A DNA stretch of 64,000 nucleotides, from contig NC_015152.1 in assembly GCF_000190435.1 (NCBI RefSeq), positions 1,370,458 through 1,434,457 on the forward strand, given 5' to 3'. Below the pieces are notes generated by a model. It saw only the letters and a program-made list of their open reading frames with translations, did not search any database and had not been told where the DNA came from. Source of the stretch: Sphaerochaeta globosa str. Buddy (lineage in GTDB: Bacteria; Spirochaetota; Spirochaetia; Sphaerochaetales; Sphaerochaetaceae). Positions 24,589 through 31,753 of this stretch are shown in pieces; position 1 is the first letter of the stretch; each line of letters opens with the position of its first letter. The translations under genes were made by a program, and so were the position numbers.

Positions 24589-25431
24589 ATGGACATTCGT
24601 TATTCAACAGGAAAAGAGGCGTTCAAGCACATGACAACCGGTGAGCTGCGCAAAGAGTTTTTAATTCAGAACATCTTTGTTGCAGACGACGTGAGCGCAG
24701 TGTACTCGCACATCGACAGAATTGTGACCCTTGGGGCCATGCCGGTGAACAACAAAGTTGATCTTGCGAAGAATATCGACCCAATGAAGGACTTCGGCGT
24801 GAACTATTTCTTGGAGCGCCGCGAATTGGGAATCATCAACATCGGCGGCGACGGGGTGGTGCAGGCCGATGGGGTGACGTACAATCTGGTGCACTTCGAT
24901 GGTCTGTACCTTCCCATGGGAACCAAGCAGGTCAGCTTGGCTAGCAAGGATGCCAAAAACCCGGCAAAGTACTATATGAGCAGCACCCCTGCCCATCAGG
25001 CTTTTCCTGCAAAACACATAGTATTTGCTGCAGCCAAGCATGTAAGCGCCGGCAATGTAGCCGACAGCAATAAGCGAACGATCAACCAATACATTCACCC
25101 GGATGTACTGGATACCTGCCAGTTGTCAATGGGGTTGACCCAGCTCGATGAGGGCAGCGTATGGAACACCATGCCGGCCCATACCCATGAACGGAGAATG
25201 GAAGTGTACTTCTACTTCGACATCAAGGAGAAGCAGACATTGTTCCACCTGTTCGGAGAACCCACTGAAACCAGACACATCGCCGTAGGCAATGAGGAAG
25301 CGGTAATCAATCCGTCATGGTCGATTCACAGTGGAGTGGGTACAAGCAATTATACGTTCATTTGGGCAATGTGTGGGGAAAACCGCACCTATACCGATAT
25401 GGACTGGGTAGCAACTGAGGAGTTGAGGTAA
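24589..25431 (+). CDS. kduI: KduI, 5-keto-4-deoxyuronate isomerase
   Basis: KduI (EC 5.3.1.17) converts 4-deoxy-L-threo-5-hexosulose uronate, the product of unsaturated uronides from pectin or glycosaminoglycans, to 3-deoxy-D-glycero-2,5-hexodiulosonate. The 280-residue protein starts with the family segment MDIRYSTGKEAFKHMTT and holds the cupin-like metal site in NTMPAHTHERRMEVYFYFD (two His and a Glu) plus a later His in NPSWSIHSGVGTSNYTFIW. GGAGG lies 6-7 nt before ATG 24589. It follows gntR by 10 nt and precedes kduD by 5 nt. No lyase or kdgK/kdgA is seen in this window. Confidence 0.95.
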   Translation: MDIRYSTGKEAFKHMTTGELRKEFLIQNIFVADDVSAVYSHIDRIVTLGAMPVNNKVDLAKNIDPMKDFGVNYFLERRELGIINIGGDGVVQADGVTYNLVHFDGLYLPMGTKQVSLASKDAKNPAKYYMSSTPAHQAFPAKHIVFAAAKHVSAGNVADSNKRTINQYIHPDVLDTCQLSMGLTQLDEGSVWNTMPAHTHERRMEVYFYFDIKEKQTLFHLFGEPTETRHIAVGNEEAVINPSWSIHSGVGTSNYTFIWAMCGENRTYTDMDWVATEELR

Positions 25432-25436
25432 GAACT

Positions 25437-26240
25437 ATGGTAAACATGCAAGAGATGTTCTCCCTGAAGGGGAAAGTGGCTTGGGTAACCGGGGCAAGTT
25501 ATGGGATCGGCTTTGCGATTGCAAGCGCCTATGCCCAAGCGGGTGCAAAGATTGCATTCAACGACATCAACCAGGATTTGGTGGACAAGGGAACAGCTGC
25601 CTACAAGGAAGCTGGTTTTGAGGCCAACGGCTATGTATGTGACGTAACCGATGAGGATGCCGTGGTAAGGACCAATGCCCAGATCACCAAGGACCTCGGG
25701 CCGGTCGACATCCTGGTGAACAACGCCGGGATCATCAAGCGCATCCCGATGCACGAAATGGCCGCAAGCGACTGGCGCAAGGTCATCGACATCGATCTTA
25801 CCGCCCCGTTCATCGTCGCCAAGGCGGTGCTTCCTTCGATGATGGAGCGCCAGACGGGCAAGATCATCAACATCTGCTCGATGATGAGCGAGCTGGGACG
25901 CGAGACGGTCAGTGCTTATGCAGCGGCCAAGGGTGGGCTCAAGATGTTGACACGCAACATCGCCAGCGAGTACGGCAAGTACAACATCCAGTGCAACGGC
26001 ATCGGGCCCGGCTATATCGCAACCCCCCAGACCGCCCCCCTGAGGGAACGGCAGGCCGATGGCAGCCGCCATCCGTTTGACTCGTTCATCGTGGCCAAGA
26101 CACCGGCCGAGCGATGGGGAAACACCGAGGACCTTGAGGGTCCGGCCCTGTTCCTCGCCAGCAAGGCAAGTGACTTCGTCAATGGCCATGTGCTGTATGT
26201 CGACGGTGGCATTCTTGCCTATATCGGCAAGCAGCCCTGA
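25437..26240 (+). CDS. kduD: KduD, 2-dehydro-3-deoxy-D-gluconate 5-dehydrogenase
   Basis: Short-chain dehydrogenase that reduces the KduI product to 2-keto-3-deoxygluconate with NAD(P)H. The coenzyme loop TGASYGIGFAIA is near residue 20, NNAGI near 100, and the catalytic Tyr and Lys lie in SAYAAAKGG with an upstream Ser in ICSMMSE. The C-terminal half has the family segment CNGIGPGYIATPQT. Length (267 aa) is slightly above the usual 250. Its position directly after kduI makes the assignment secure among many similar dehydrogenases. It is the last gene of the operon, followed by a hairpin terminator. Confidence 0.93.
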   Translation: MVNMQEMFSLKGKVAWVTGASYGIGFAIASAYAQAGAKIAFNDINQDLVDKGTAAYKEAGFEANGYVCDVTDEDAVVRTNAQITKDLGPVDILVNNAGIIKRIPMHEMAASDWRKVIDIDLTAPFIVAKAVLPSMMERQTGKIINICSMMSELGRETVSAYAAAKGGLKMLTRNIASEYGKYNIQCNGIGPGYIATPQTAPLRERQADGSRHPFDSFIVAKTPAERWGNTEDLEGPALFLASKASDFVNGHVLYVDGGILAYIGKQP

Positions 26241-26264
26241 TTTAGGTCTCTCCCAAATACTCTG

Positions 26265-26304
26265 CACCCGTTTATTGCCAAGTGAGCAATGGCGGGTGTT
26301 TTTC
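26265..26304 (+). terminator. Terminator of the kdu operon
   Basis: CACCCG (26265-26270) pairs with CGGGTG (26293-26298), and ATTGC (26274-26278) with GCAAT (26286-26290), with a small internal loop, followed by TTTTT (26299-26303). Confidence 0.8.
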
Positions 26305-26543
26305 TGTTTGTTGCTGTTTGTTGCATAAATTGCGGAATCTGTTGGTTCATATAGGGGAAACTACGTAATCCATGAATTGTAGAAAAAAACTTGCAAAAAG
26401 CCTAAAAATTTTGTAATGCGTTTGTTGTGAAAACTTATCTTGTATCCAAGAAAATTGGAATATTGTTCCAAAAAACAATTGAACAAATATTTATCTAATA
26501 AGAACTTGATTACCCGTTATTGCCGTTTTATTCCGTGATTTGA
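26305..26543. other. AT-rich non-coding stretch upstream of ppdK
   Basis: No gene is visible here. It begins with a perfect tandem pair of the decamer CTGTTTGTTG (26304-26313 and 26314-26323). Further on is a palindrome TTGGAA-N5-TTCCAA (26455-26471), about 73 bp upstream of the ppdK -35 box, which could be a regulator site. The rest is A/T-rich without clear signals. Confidence 0.5.
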
Positions 26544-26572
26544 TTGACAGGTGTCCGCCGAACAGATAGGAT
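26544..26572 (+). promoter_or_regulatory. Sigma70 promoter of ppdK
   Basis: TTGACA (26544-26549), a 17-nt spacer and TAGGAT (26567-26572), followed after a 30-nt leader by AGGAG and the ppdK ATG. Confidence 0.8.
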
Positions 26573-26608
26573 TTGTTCGTCTAGTATGAGAAAGAACAGG
26601 AGTCAAGT

Positions 26609-29320
26609 ATGGCAGTAAAAAAAACAAAGTATGTCTATTTTTTCGGCTCCGGCAAGGCAGAAGGGACAGCTCAAATGAAAGAGCTGCTCGGTGGTAAAGG
26701 TGCAAACCTCGCCGACATGACCAGTATTGGTCTTCCCGTGCCTCCGGGCTTTACGATTAGCACTGAAGCGTGTGCGTATTATAGTTCCCATGAGGGATCC
26801 TATCCTGAGGGCCTGAGAGAACAGGTGCTTGAGAATCTTGCCAAGCTTGAAACCTTGATGGGTGCCAAGCTTGGGGACAATGAAAATCCCTTGCTTGTTT
26901 CGGTTCGCAGTGGTGCTGCACAGTCCATGCCCGGCATGATGGATACCATCCTCAACCTTGGACTGAATCCTAACAGTGTCAAGGCTTTGATCGCCAAGAC
27001 CAACAACGAACGTTTTGCTTGGGACAGCTACCGCCGTTTCATGCAGATGTTCGGTGATGTTGTCATGGGTGTTCCCCATCACGAGTATGAAAGTGCCCTG
27101 CAGGATGTGAAGGATTCCAAGGGAAAGACGCTCGACACCGAACTTGACAGCAAGGACCTGCAGGAAGTAATCACCCGGTATCAGAGGCTATACAAGCGTT
27201 ATACCGGTGAAGAATTCCCCGTTGATCCAATCGACCAGCTCTTTAAGAGCATCAACGCTGTTTTCCAGTCCTGGAATAATGAGAGAGCCATCAAGTATCG
27301 TCAGATGAATGATATCCGTGGATTGCTTGGTACTGCTGTCAATATTCAGAGCATGGTCTTTGGAAACATGGGCGAGTCCAGCGGCACCGGTGTCGCTTTT
27401 ACCCGTGACCCTTCCACGGGAGAAAACCAGTTCTACGGTGAGTATTTGATGAATGCCCAGGGTGAAGACGTTGTCGCCGGTATCCGCACTCCCCAGTCCA
27501 TCGATACCTTGAAGGCAGTCAATGCAGAAGTCTTCGACCAGTTGGTAGGAATCCGCTCCATTTTGGAGAAGCATTACAAGGACATGCAGGACATAGAGTT
27601 CACCATTCAGGAAGGCAAGTTGTACATGCTGCAGACCCGTAACGGCAAGCGCACGATTTTCAGCTGGCTCCGTTCCCAGGTTGACATGGTTGAAGAAGGC
27701 TTGATCGATAAGGAAACTGCAGTATCCAGAGTTCCTGCCGGCGAGTTCGGCAAACTGTTTGCTCCGATTCTTGACTCCAAGTATATCCGCGACAATGGTT
27801 TGAATGAAGTTACCCGTGGTTTGAATGCATCTCCCGGTGGTGCCTGCGGACAGATTTACTTTACTGCTGAAAAGGCTGAGGAAATGGCTGCCCTGGGCAA
27901 GGATGTCATTCTTGTCCGTTCAGAGACAAGTCCTGAGGATATTGGGGGCATGGCTGTTGCCAAGGGTGTTGTTACCTGCCGTGGTGGAATGACCAGCCAT
28001 GCTGCTGTTGTCGCCCGTGGTATGGGTTGTCCTTGTGTCAGCGGTGCCGGTGATATTCATATCAATGAAGCAAAAAAGAATCTTGAAGTAAATGGAACCT
28101 ACCTCAGTGAAGGTGACTACATGTCCATCGACGGGTTTACCGGAGCCGTCTATGGAACCAAGATTCCCGTGCGCTCCTCTGAGATTGTCCAAGTGCTCAA
28201 CGGCCATATGAAAGAGAGTGAATCCAACCTCTTTCATAACTACAAGACCTTTATGGGCTACGTGCAGGAGCTGAAGAGACTTGGTGTCTATACAAATGCC
28301 GACACGCCCCACGATACCGAAATGGCTGTCGCCTTCGGTGCTGAGGGTATCGGTCTTTGCCGTACCGAGCACATGTTCTTCGGTGGAAACCGCATTATGT
28401 CGATTCGCAAGATGATTCTTGCAAACAATCTGGTGGAGCGGGAGAAAGCATTGGCTGAACTGCTTCCGATGCAGAGAGGTGACTTCGAAGCAATTTTCCT
28501 TGCACTGGAGGGAAGGCCTGCAACAATCCGATTGCTCGACCCGCCGCTTCATGAGTTCCTCCCCAACGACCACACCAGTCGCCATGAGTTGGCCCTGCAG
28601 ATGGGTCTGACTGTTGAGGAAGTTGCCCAGAAGTCCAGTGCTTTGCATGAGTTCAACCCGATGCTCGGTTTCCGTGGTTGCCGACTTGCCATCATCTATC
28701 CTGAAATTCTCATGATGCAGGTGAGGGCGATCATTGAAGCAGCCATCAATGTAAAGCGCAAGGGAGTGGATGTAATGCCCGAGATCATGATTCCTTTGGT
28801 AGGCAACTACAAGGAGTTTGTGTTCTGTAAGAAACATGCACTTCAGGTCATTGAGAAGATTTTCAATGAACAGGGAATGCAGGTACATTACAAGATTGGA
28901 ACGATGATCGAGGTTCCCAGAGCTGCAATCACCGCTGACGAAATTGCTCGTGAGGCAGAGTTCTTCAGCTTTGGTACGAACGACTTGACCCAGATGACCT
29001 GTGGTTTCAGCCGTGACGATGCAGCATCCTTCCTCGGTCCCTATGTGAACGATACAGATAAGCAGATTTATGACTACGATCCGTTTGCCACCATTGATAT
29101 TGAAGGTGTAGGCAAGCTGGTGGACATGGCTGCAAAACTTGGTCGTTCCACCAATCCGGACATCAAGCTGGGTATCTGTGGCGAGCATGGTGGTGATCCC
29201 AAGACTATTGCGTTCTGCAATAAGGTCGGTTTGGATTATGTTTCCTGCTCTCCGTTCAGAGTTCCCATCGCCCGTCTTGCAGCAGCCCAGGCATCCATTG
29301 CCGCCAAAAAGGCTAAGTAA
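26609..29320 (+). CDS. ppdK: Pyruvate, phosphate dikinase
   Basis: PPDK interconverts PEP, AMP and PPi with pyruvate, ATP and Pi. In fermentative organisms it can act in the glycolytic direction and gain ATP from PPi. The 903-residue protein has the N-terminal ATP-grasp domain (GGKGANLADMTSIGLPVPPGF), a central phosphohistidine domain with the catalytic His in GGMTSHAAVVARGMGCP at about 455, and a C-terminal TIM barrel with SFGTNDLTQMTCGFSRDD and the catalytic Cys in GICGEHGGDP. Length is standard. It is a single-gene unit with its own strong promoter and terminator, which fits a highly expressed central enzyme. Confidence 0.98.
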   Translation: MAVKKTKYVYFFGSGKAEGTAQMKELLGGKGANLADMTSIGLPVPPGFTISTEACAYYSSHEGSYPEGLREQVLENLAKLETLMGAKLGDNENPLLVSVRSGAAQSMPGMMDTILNLGLNPNSVKALIAKTNNERFAWDSYRRFMQMFGDVVMGVPHHEYESALQDVKDSKGKTLDTELDSKDLQEVITRYQRLYKRYTGEEFPVDPIDQLFKSINAVFQSWNNERAIKYRQMNDIRGLLGTAVNIQSMVFGNMGESSGTGVAFTRDPSTGENQFYGEYLMNAQGEDVVAGIRTPQSIDTLKAVNAEVFDQLVGIRSILEKHYKDMQDIEFTIQEGKLYMLQTRNGKRTIFSWLRSQVDMVEEGLIDKETAVSRVPAGEFGKLFAPILDSKYIRDNGLNEVTRGLNASPGGACGQIYFTAEKAEEMAALGKDVILVRSETSPEDIGGMAVAKGVVTCRGGMTSHAAVVARGMGCPCVSGAGDIHINEAKKNLEVNGTYLSEGDYMSIDGFTGAVYGTKIPVRSSEIVQVLNGHMKESESNLFHNYKTFMGYVQELKRLGVYTNADTPHDTEMAVAFGAEGIGLCRTEHMFFGGNRIMSIRKMILANNLVEREKALAELLPMQRGDFEAIFLALEGRPATIRLLDPPLHEFLPNDHTSRHELALQMGLTVEEVAQKSSALHEFNPMLGFRGCRLAIIYPEILMMQVRAIIEAAINVKRKGVDVMPEIMIPLVGNYKEFVFCKKHALQVIEKIFNEQGMQVHYKIGTMIEVPRAAITADEIAREAEFFSFGTNDLTQMTCGFSRDDAASFLGPYVNDTDKQIYDYDPFATIDIEGVGKLVDMAAKLGRSTNPDIKLGICGEHGGDPKTIAFCNKVGLDYVSCSPFRVPIARLAAAQASIAAKKAK

Positions 29321-29337
29321 GCGATTGCAAATCAGTA

Positions 29338-29365
29338 CATCACCCGGGCTTCGGCCCGGGTGATG
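29338..29365 (+). terminator. Terminator hairpin of ppdK
   Basis: CATCACCCGGGC (29338-29349), a TTCG tetraloop and GCCCGGGTGATG (29354-29365) form a perfect 12-bp stem. The following T-run is weak (TTGTCTT), but the stem is very stable. Confidence 0.8.
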
Positions 29366-29380
29366 TTGTCTTCGGGCAAT

Positions 29381-29404
29381 AAAAACGGTTCCCGAAGGAA
29401 CCGT
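29381..29404 (-). terminator. Terminator of tRNA-Thr
   Basis: ACGGTTCC (29385-29392), loop CGAA and GGAACCGT (29397-29404) pair; on the minus strand the hairpin (loop TTCG) is followed by TTTTT. It lies 3 nt past the tRNA 3' end. Confidence 0.85.
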
Positions 29405-29407
29405 GAG

Positions 29408-29479
29408 AGCCAAAAAAGGGAATTGAACCCTTGACCTGCTCATTACGAGTGAGCTGCTCTACCCCTGAGCTATTTTGGC
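29408..29479 (-). tRNA. tRNA-Thr (anticodon CGT)
   Basis: A 72-nt cloverleaf on the minus strand: acceptor GCCAAAA/TTTTGGC, D arm AGCTCAGGGGTAGAGC, anticodon stem GCTCA/TGAGC around loop CTCGTAA, and T arm AAGGG-TTCAATT-CCCTT. The anticodon CGT reads ACG (Thr). The 3' CCA is not encoded. It is followed by its own terminator. Confidence 0.93.
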
Positions 29480-29616
29480 AATGTAGGTAAAACAGGTGCA
29501 TTTTACCCGAAAGAGGAAAGAAGGTAAAGATGGTATTTCCGTTATTGTACTTCCATAATCTTGCCTTGACCTTGGAGGCTTTTGTCTAGTACGCTTGCAA
29601 CTGAAGAGGGAGTGCA

Positions 29617-29904
29617 TTGAAAACACAAACATCGTTCAGCCATGCTGTCGCCCAGGAGGTGGTTGTTTTGCTGAATACTGAAAAACATGCTGTCGGAACC
29701 AAGGTAGGATTGAGCTGGCAACCTGATGTTGCCCAGTTTTTGTTGGATATGTTTCCGGACGCCTTGGAATATGGATTGCAGCTCAGTGACATTGCCCCGC
29801 TGGTCAGCGAGGATGAGTTCTCGTTCGATGATGAGGACTTTGATTTCCTTGATGACGATGATTTTTTAGATGAATTTGACGACGATGAGGACGACCCTTT
29901 ATGA
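29617..29904 (+). CDS. Small protein with a very acidic C-terminal tail, function unknown
   Basis: A 95-residue protein I do not recognise. The first 60 residues look like a small folded domain (SFSHAVAQEVVVLLNTEKHAVGTK), and the last 30 are almost all Asp, Glu and Phe (DEDFDFLDDDDFLDEF). The start is TTG 29617, with GAGGGAG about 5-8 nt before it. The stop TGA overlaps the ATG of tsaD, so translation of tsaD is probably coupled to this gene. The acidic tail could mimic nucleic acid or bind a basic partner; that is a guess. It could also be a linked accessory of the tRNA-modification enzyme TsaD. Confidence 0.7.
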   Translation: MKTQTSFSHAVAQEVVVLLNTEKHAVGTKVGLSWQPDVAQFLLDMFPDALEYGLQLSDIAPLVSEDEFSFDDEDFDFLDDDDFLDEFDDDEDDPL

Positions 29905-30920
29905 GAGTTCTGGGGATTGAAACTTCTTGCGATGAATGCTCTGCTGCAATCGTAGAGGACGGACATACCATCCTGAGCAACATTATTGCCACCCAGATCG
30001 AACTCCATAAACCCTATGAAGGGGTTGTTCCAGAGCTAGCCTCGCGTCTGCATACCCAGTGGATTGGAACGGTGGTGCAAACCGCCCTTCAGAAAGCCAA
30101 CCTTAGTTCAGATGACATCGATGCAGTTGCCGTAACCAACCGACCTGGTCTGTTGGGCTCTCTTTTGGTAGGCTTGAGCTTTGCCAAGGGCTATGCAGCT
30201 TCCCTTGGGGTACCCTTTATCACCATCGACCATATCCGAGCACACTTATATGCCTCCCAGATTGAACACCCCTTGCAGTATCCTTACTTGGGGCTGTTGG
30301 TTAGCGGTGGTCATACCGTCATCTGCAGAGTCGATGGGTATGATGCAATTGAAGTCCTTGGTACAACCATCGATGACGCCATCGGCGAGGCCTTTGACAA
30401 GGTTGCAAAGCACTATGGGTTTGGATATCCGGGCGGAGTGGCTATTGACCGTCTGGCCAAGAAGGGTAATCCTCTCGCTTTTTTGTTTCCCGGTCCTACG
30501 TTGCATACCAAGGACCATCCGTATGATATTTCCTATAGTGGGTTGAAGACTGCAACGATCAACCAGCTGGATACGTTTTGGGATGGGAAGAGCGAAAAAA
30601 GTCCTGAAAATATTGCAGCATCCTTCCAGCGCAGTGCAGTAAACATGCTGATAAAGCGGGTGAAAGCTGCTTTGGAAGAGACAGGCCTGAAACGATTGAG
30701 TGCAGGAGGCGGGGTTGCTGCAAACAGCTACCTGAGAAGTGAATTGGAAACACTCAGGCTAGGCGGCTATGAGGTTTCTTTTCCGTCCCTGAAATTATGT
30801 ACTGACAATGGAGCAATGATTGCTGCATTGGCATATCGCTATTTGAGCGATGGTATTCGATCAGATTTTTCCGAGTCGGCAAGTGCTCGGGTAACCGCAT
30901 TTAAAAAACAATATTCCTGA
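29901..30920 (+). CDS. tsaD: TsaD, tRNA t6A threonylcarbamoyltransferase subunit
   Basis: TsaD transfers the threonylcarbamoyl group from its adenylate to A37 of tRNAs that read ANN codons, together with TsaB and TsaE. The ASKHA-fold protein (339 aa) starts MRVLGIETSCDECSAAIV. It has the HKPYEGVVPELASRLH segment, and the metal-binding His pair in DHIRAHLYA (usually HxxGH). It also has LLVSGGHT and the C-terminal segment LCTDNGAMIAALAYR. It overlaps the small acidic gene by 4 nt and is followed by apt after 11 nt. A substrate tRNA-Thr gene lies close by on the other strand. Confidence 0.96.
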   Translation: MRVLGIETSCDECSAAIVEDGHTILSNIIATQIELHKPYEGVVPELASRLHTQWIGTVVQTALQKANLSSDDIDAVAVTNRPGLLGSLLVGLSFAKGYAASLGVPFITIDHIRAHLYASQIEHPLQYPYLGLLVSGGHTVICRVDGYDAIEVLGTTIDDAIGEAFDKVAKHYGFGYPGGVAIDRLAKKGNPLAFLFPGPTLHTKDHPYDISYSGLKTATINQLDTFWDGKSEKSPENIAASFQRSAVNMLIKRVKAALEETGLKRLSAGGGVAANSYLRSELETLRLGGYEVSFPSLKLCTDNGAMIAALAYRYLSDGIRSDFSESASARVTAFKKQYS

Positions 30921-30931
30921 CGAGAGGCCCT

Positions 30932-31465
30932 ATGGACGCACATTACGATTTAGACAGTGTAATTCGAAAGGTACCAAACTTCCCCAAGCAGGGAGTCCTC
31001 TATTATGACATTACCGGTATTCTTGCAGTACCGGAAGCGTTTAGCTACTGCATCGACCGGATGGAGCAGCTTTGCAAGCATCGCACCATCGATGCGATAG
31101 CTGCAGTAGAGGCACGTGGCTTCATATTTGCCGCACCGCTTGCCGAACGACTTGGTATACCCATGATCTTGGTACGAAAGATGGGCAAGCTGCCCAACAA
31201 GGTGTATACAAAGAGCTTCGAGCTGGAGTACGGCTGCGATGTGGTATGCGTCCAGGAAGTGGACATCCAAAAGGGTAGTCGTGTTCTGTTTGTCGATGAC
31301 CTGATTGCAACAGGAGGCACTTTAAGGGCTGCTGCTTCCATGTTTGAAGAGCATGGAGCCAAGGTTGAAGGGTTTTTGGGAGTCATCGGGCTGCCGTTCC
31401 TCAACTATGACCGAGCCCTTGCCCCGTACCCGGTGGAAGTGCTGCAAGTCTATCACGGGGAGTAG
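30932..31465 (+). CDS. apt: Adenine phosphoribosyltransferase
   Basis: Apt (177 aa) salvages adenine to AMP with PRPP in the cytosol. It starts with the family segment SVIRKVPNFPKQGVLYYDITGI. The PRPP-binding loop VLFVDDLIATGGTL is near residues 120-134, and VEARGFIFAAPLAERLG near 50-65 is also typical. GAGAGG lies before ATG 30932, 11 nt after tsaD, so it is likely in the same operon. The tRNA pair downstream has its own promoter. Confidence 0.96.
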   Translation: MDAHYDLDSVIRKVPNFPKQGVLYYDITGILAVPEAFSYCIDRMEQLCKHRTIDAIAAVEARGFIFAAPLAERLGIPMILVRKMGKLPNKVYTKSFELEYGCDVVCVQEVDIQKGSRVLFVDDLIATGGTLRAAASMFEEHGAKVEGFLGVIGLPFLNYDRALAPYPVEVLQVYHGE

Positions 31466-31484
31466 GAATAATTTTCCTATCCCC

Positions 31485-31513
31485 TTGACAAAGCATACGC
31501 ATTTCCGTATCCT
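31485..31513 (+). promoter_or_regulatory. Promoter of the tRNA-Gln/tRNA-Glu unit
   Basis: TTGACA (31485-31490), a 17-nt spacer and TATCCT (31508-31513), with the start about 12 nt before the first tRNA. Confidence 0.85.
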
Positions 31514-31531
31514 ACCACAGGATTTTCAAAT

Positions 31532-31602
31532 TGGGATGTAGTGTAATGGTAACACTGCAGATTCTGGTTCTGCCTTTGGGGGTTCGAATCCCTCCATCCC
31601 AG
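31532..31602 (+). tRNA. tRNA-Gln (anticodon CTG)
   Basis: A 71-nt cloverleaf: acceptor TGGGATG/CATCCCA with the U1-A72 pair typical of tRNA-Gln and discriminator G, anticodon stem GCAGA/TCTGC around loop TTCTGGT, and T arm with GGTTCGAATCC. The anticodon CTG reads CAG. CCA is not encoded. Confidence 0.93.
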
Positions 31603-31607
31603 GCATC

Positions 31608-31679
31608 GGTTCCTTCGTCTAATGGTTAGGACAGGAGATTCTCAGTCTCTAAATAGGGGTTCGATTCCCCTAGGAACTA
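31608..31679 (+). tRNA. tRNA-Glu (anticodon CTC)
   Basis: A 72-nt cloverleaf 5 nt after tRNA-Gln: acceptor GGTTCCT/AGGAACT, so the first pair is G-U rather than G-C; anticodon loop TTCTCAG; T arm AGGGGTTCGATTCCCCT. The anticodon CTC reads GAG. CCA is not encoded. Confidence 0.9.
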
Positions 31680-31694
31680 AAACGAATGAGGAAG

Positions 31695-31721
31695 GGGCAA
31701 CCTTGTAGGTTGCCCTTTTTT
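31695..31721 (+). terminator. Terminator of the tRNA-Gln/Glu unit
   Basis: GGGCAACC (31695-31702), loop TTGTA and GGTTGCCC (31708-31715), then TTTTTT (31716-31721). Confidence 0.92.
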
Positions 31722-31732
31722 ATCGCTATACT
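31703..31732 (+). promoter_or_regulatory. Candidate promoter of the ABC-F gene, overlapping the tRNA terminator
   Basis: TTGTAG (31703-31708), an 18-nt spacer and TATACT (31727-31732). The -35 box occupies the loop of the tRNA terminator hairpin. The ABC-F ATG is 21 nt after the -10 box. Confidence 0.5.
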
Positions 31733-31753
31733 ACGCATGAGGAACCACATACT

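Noticed and set aside
27920-29443. 507-codon open frame on the minus strand
   Set aside because: It lies opposite ppdK and runs into tRNA-Thr. Its protein has no recognisable domain, while the plus strand encodes a complete PPDK.
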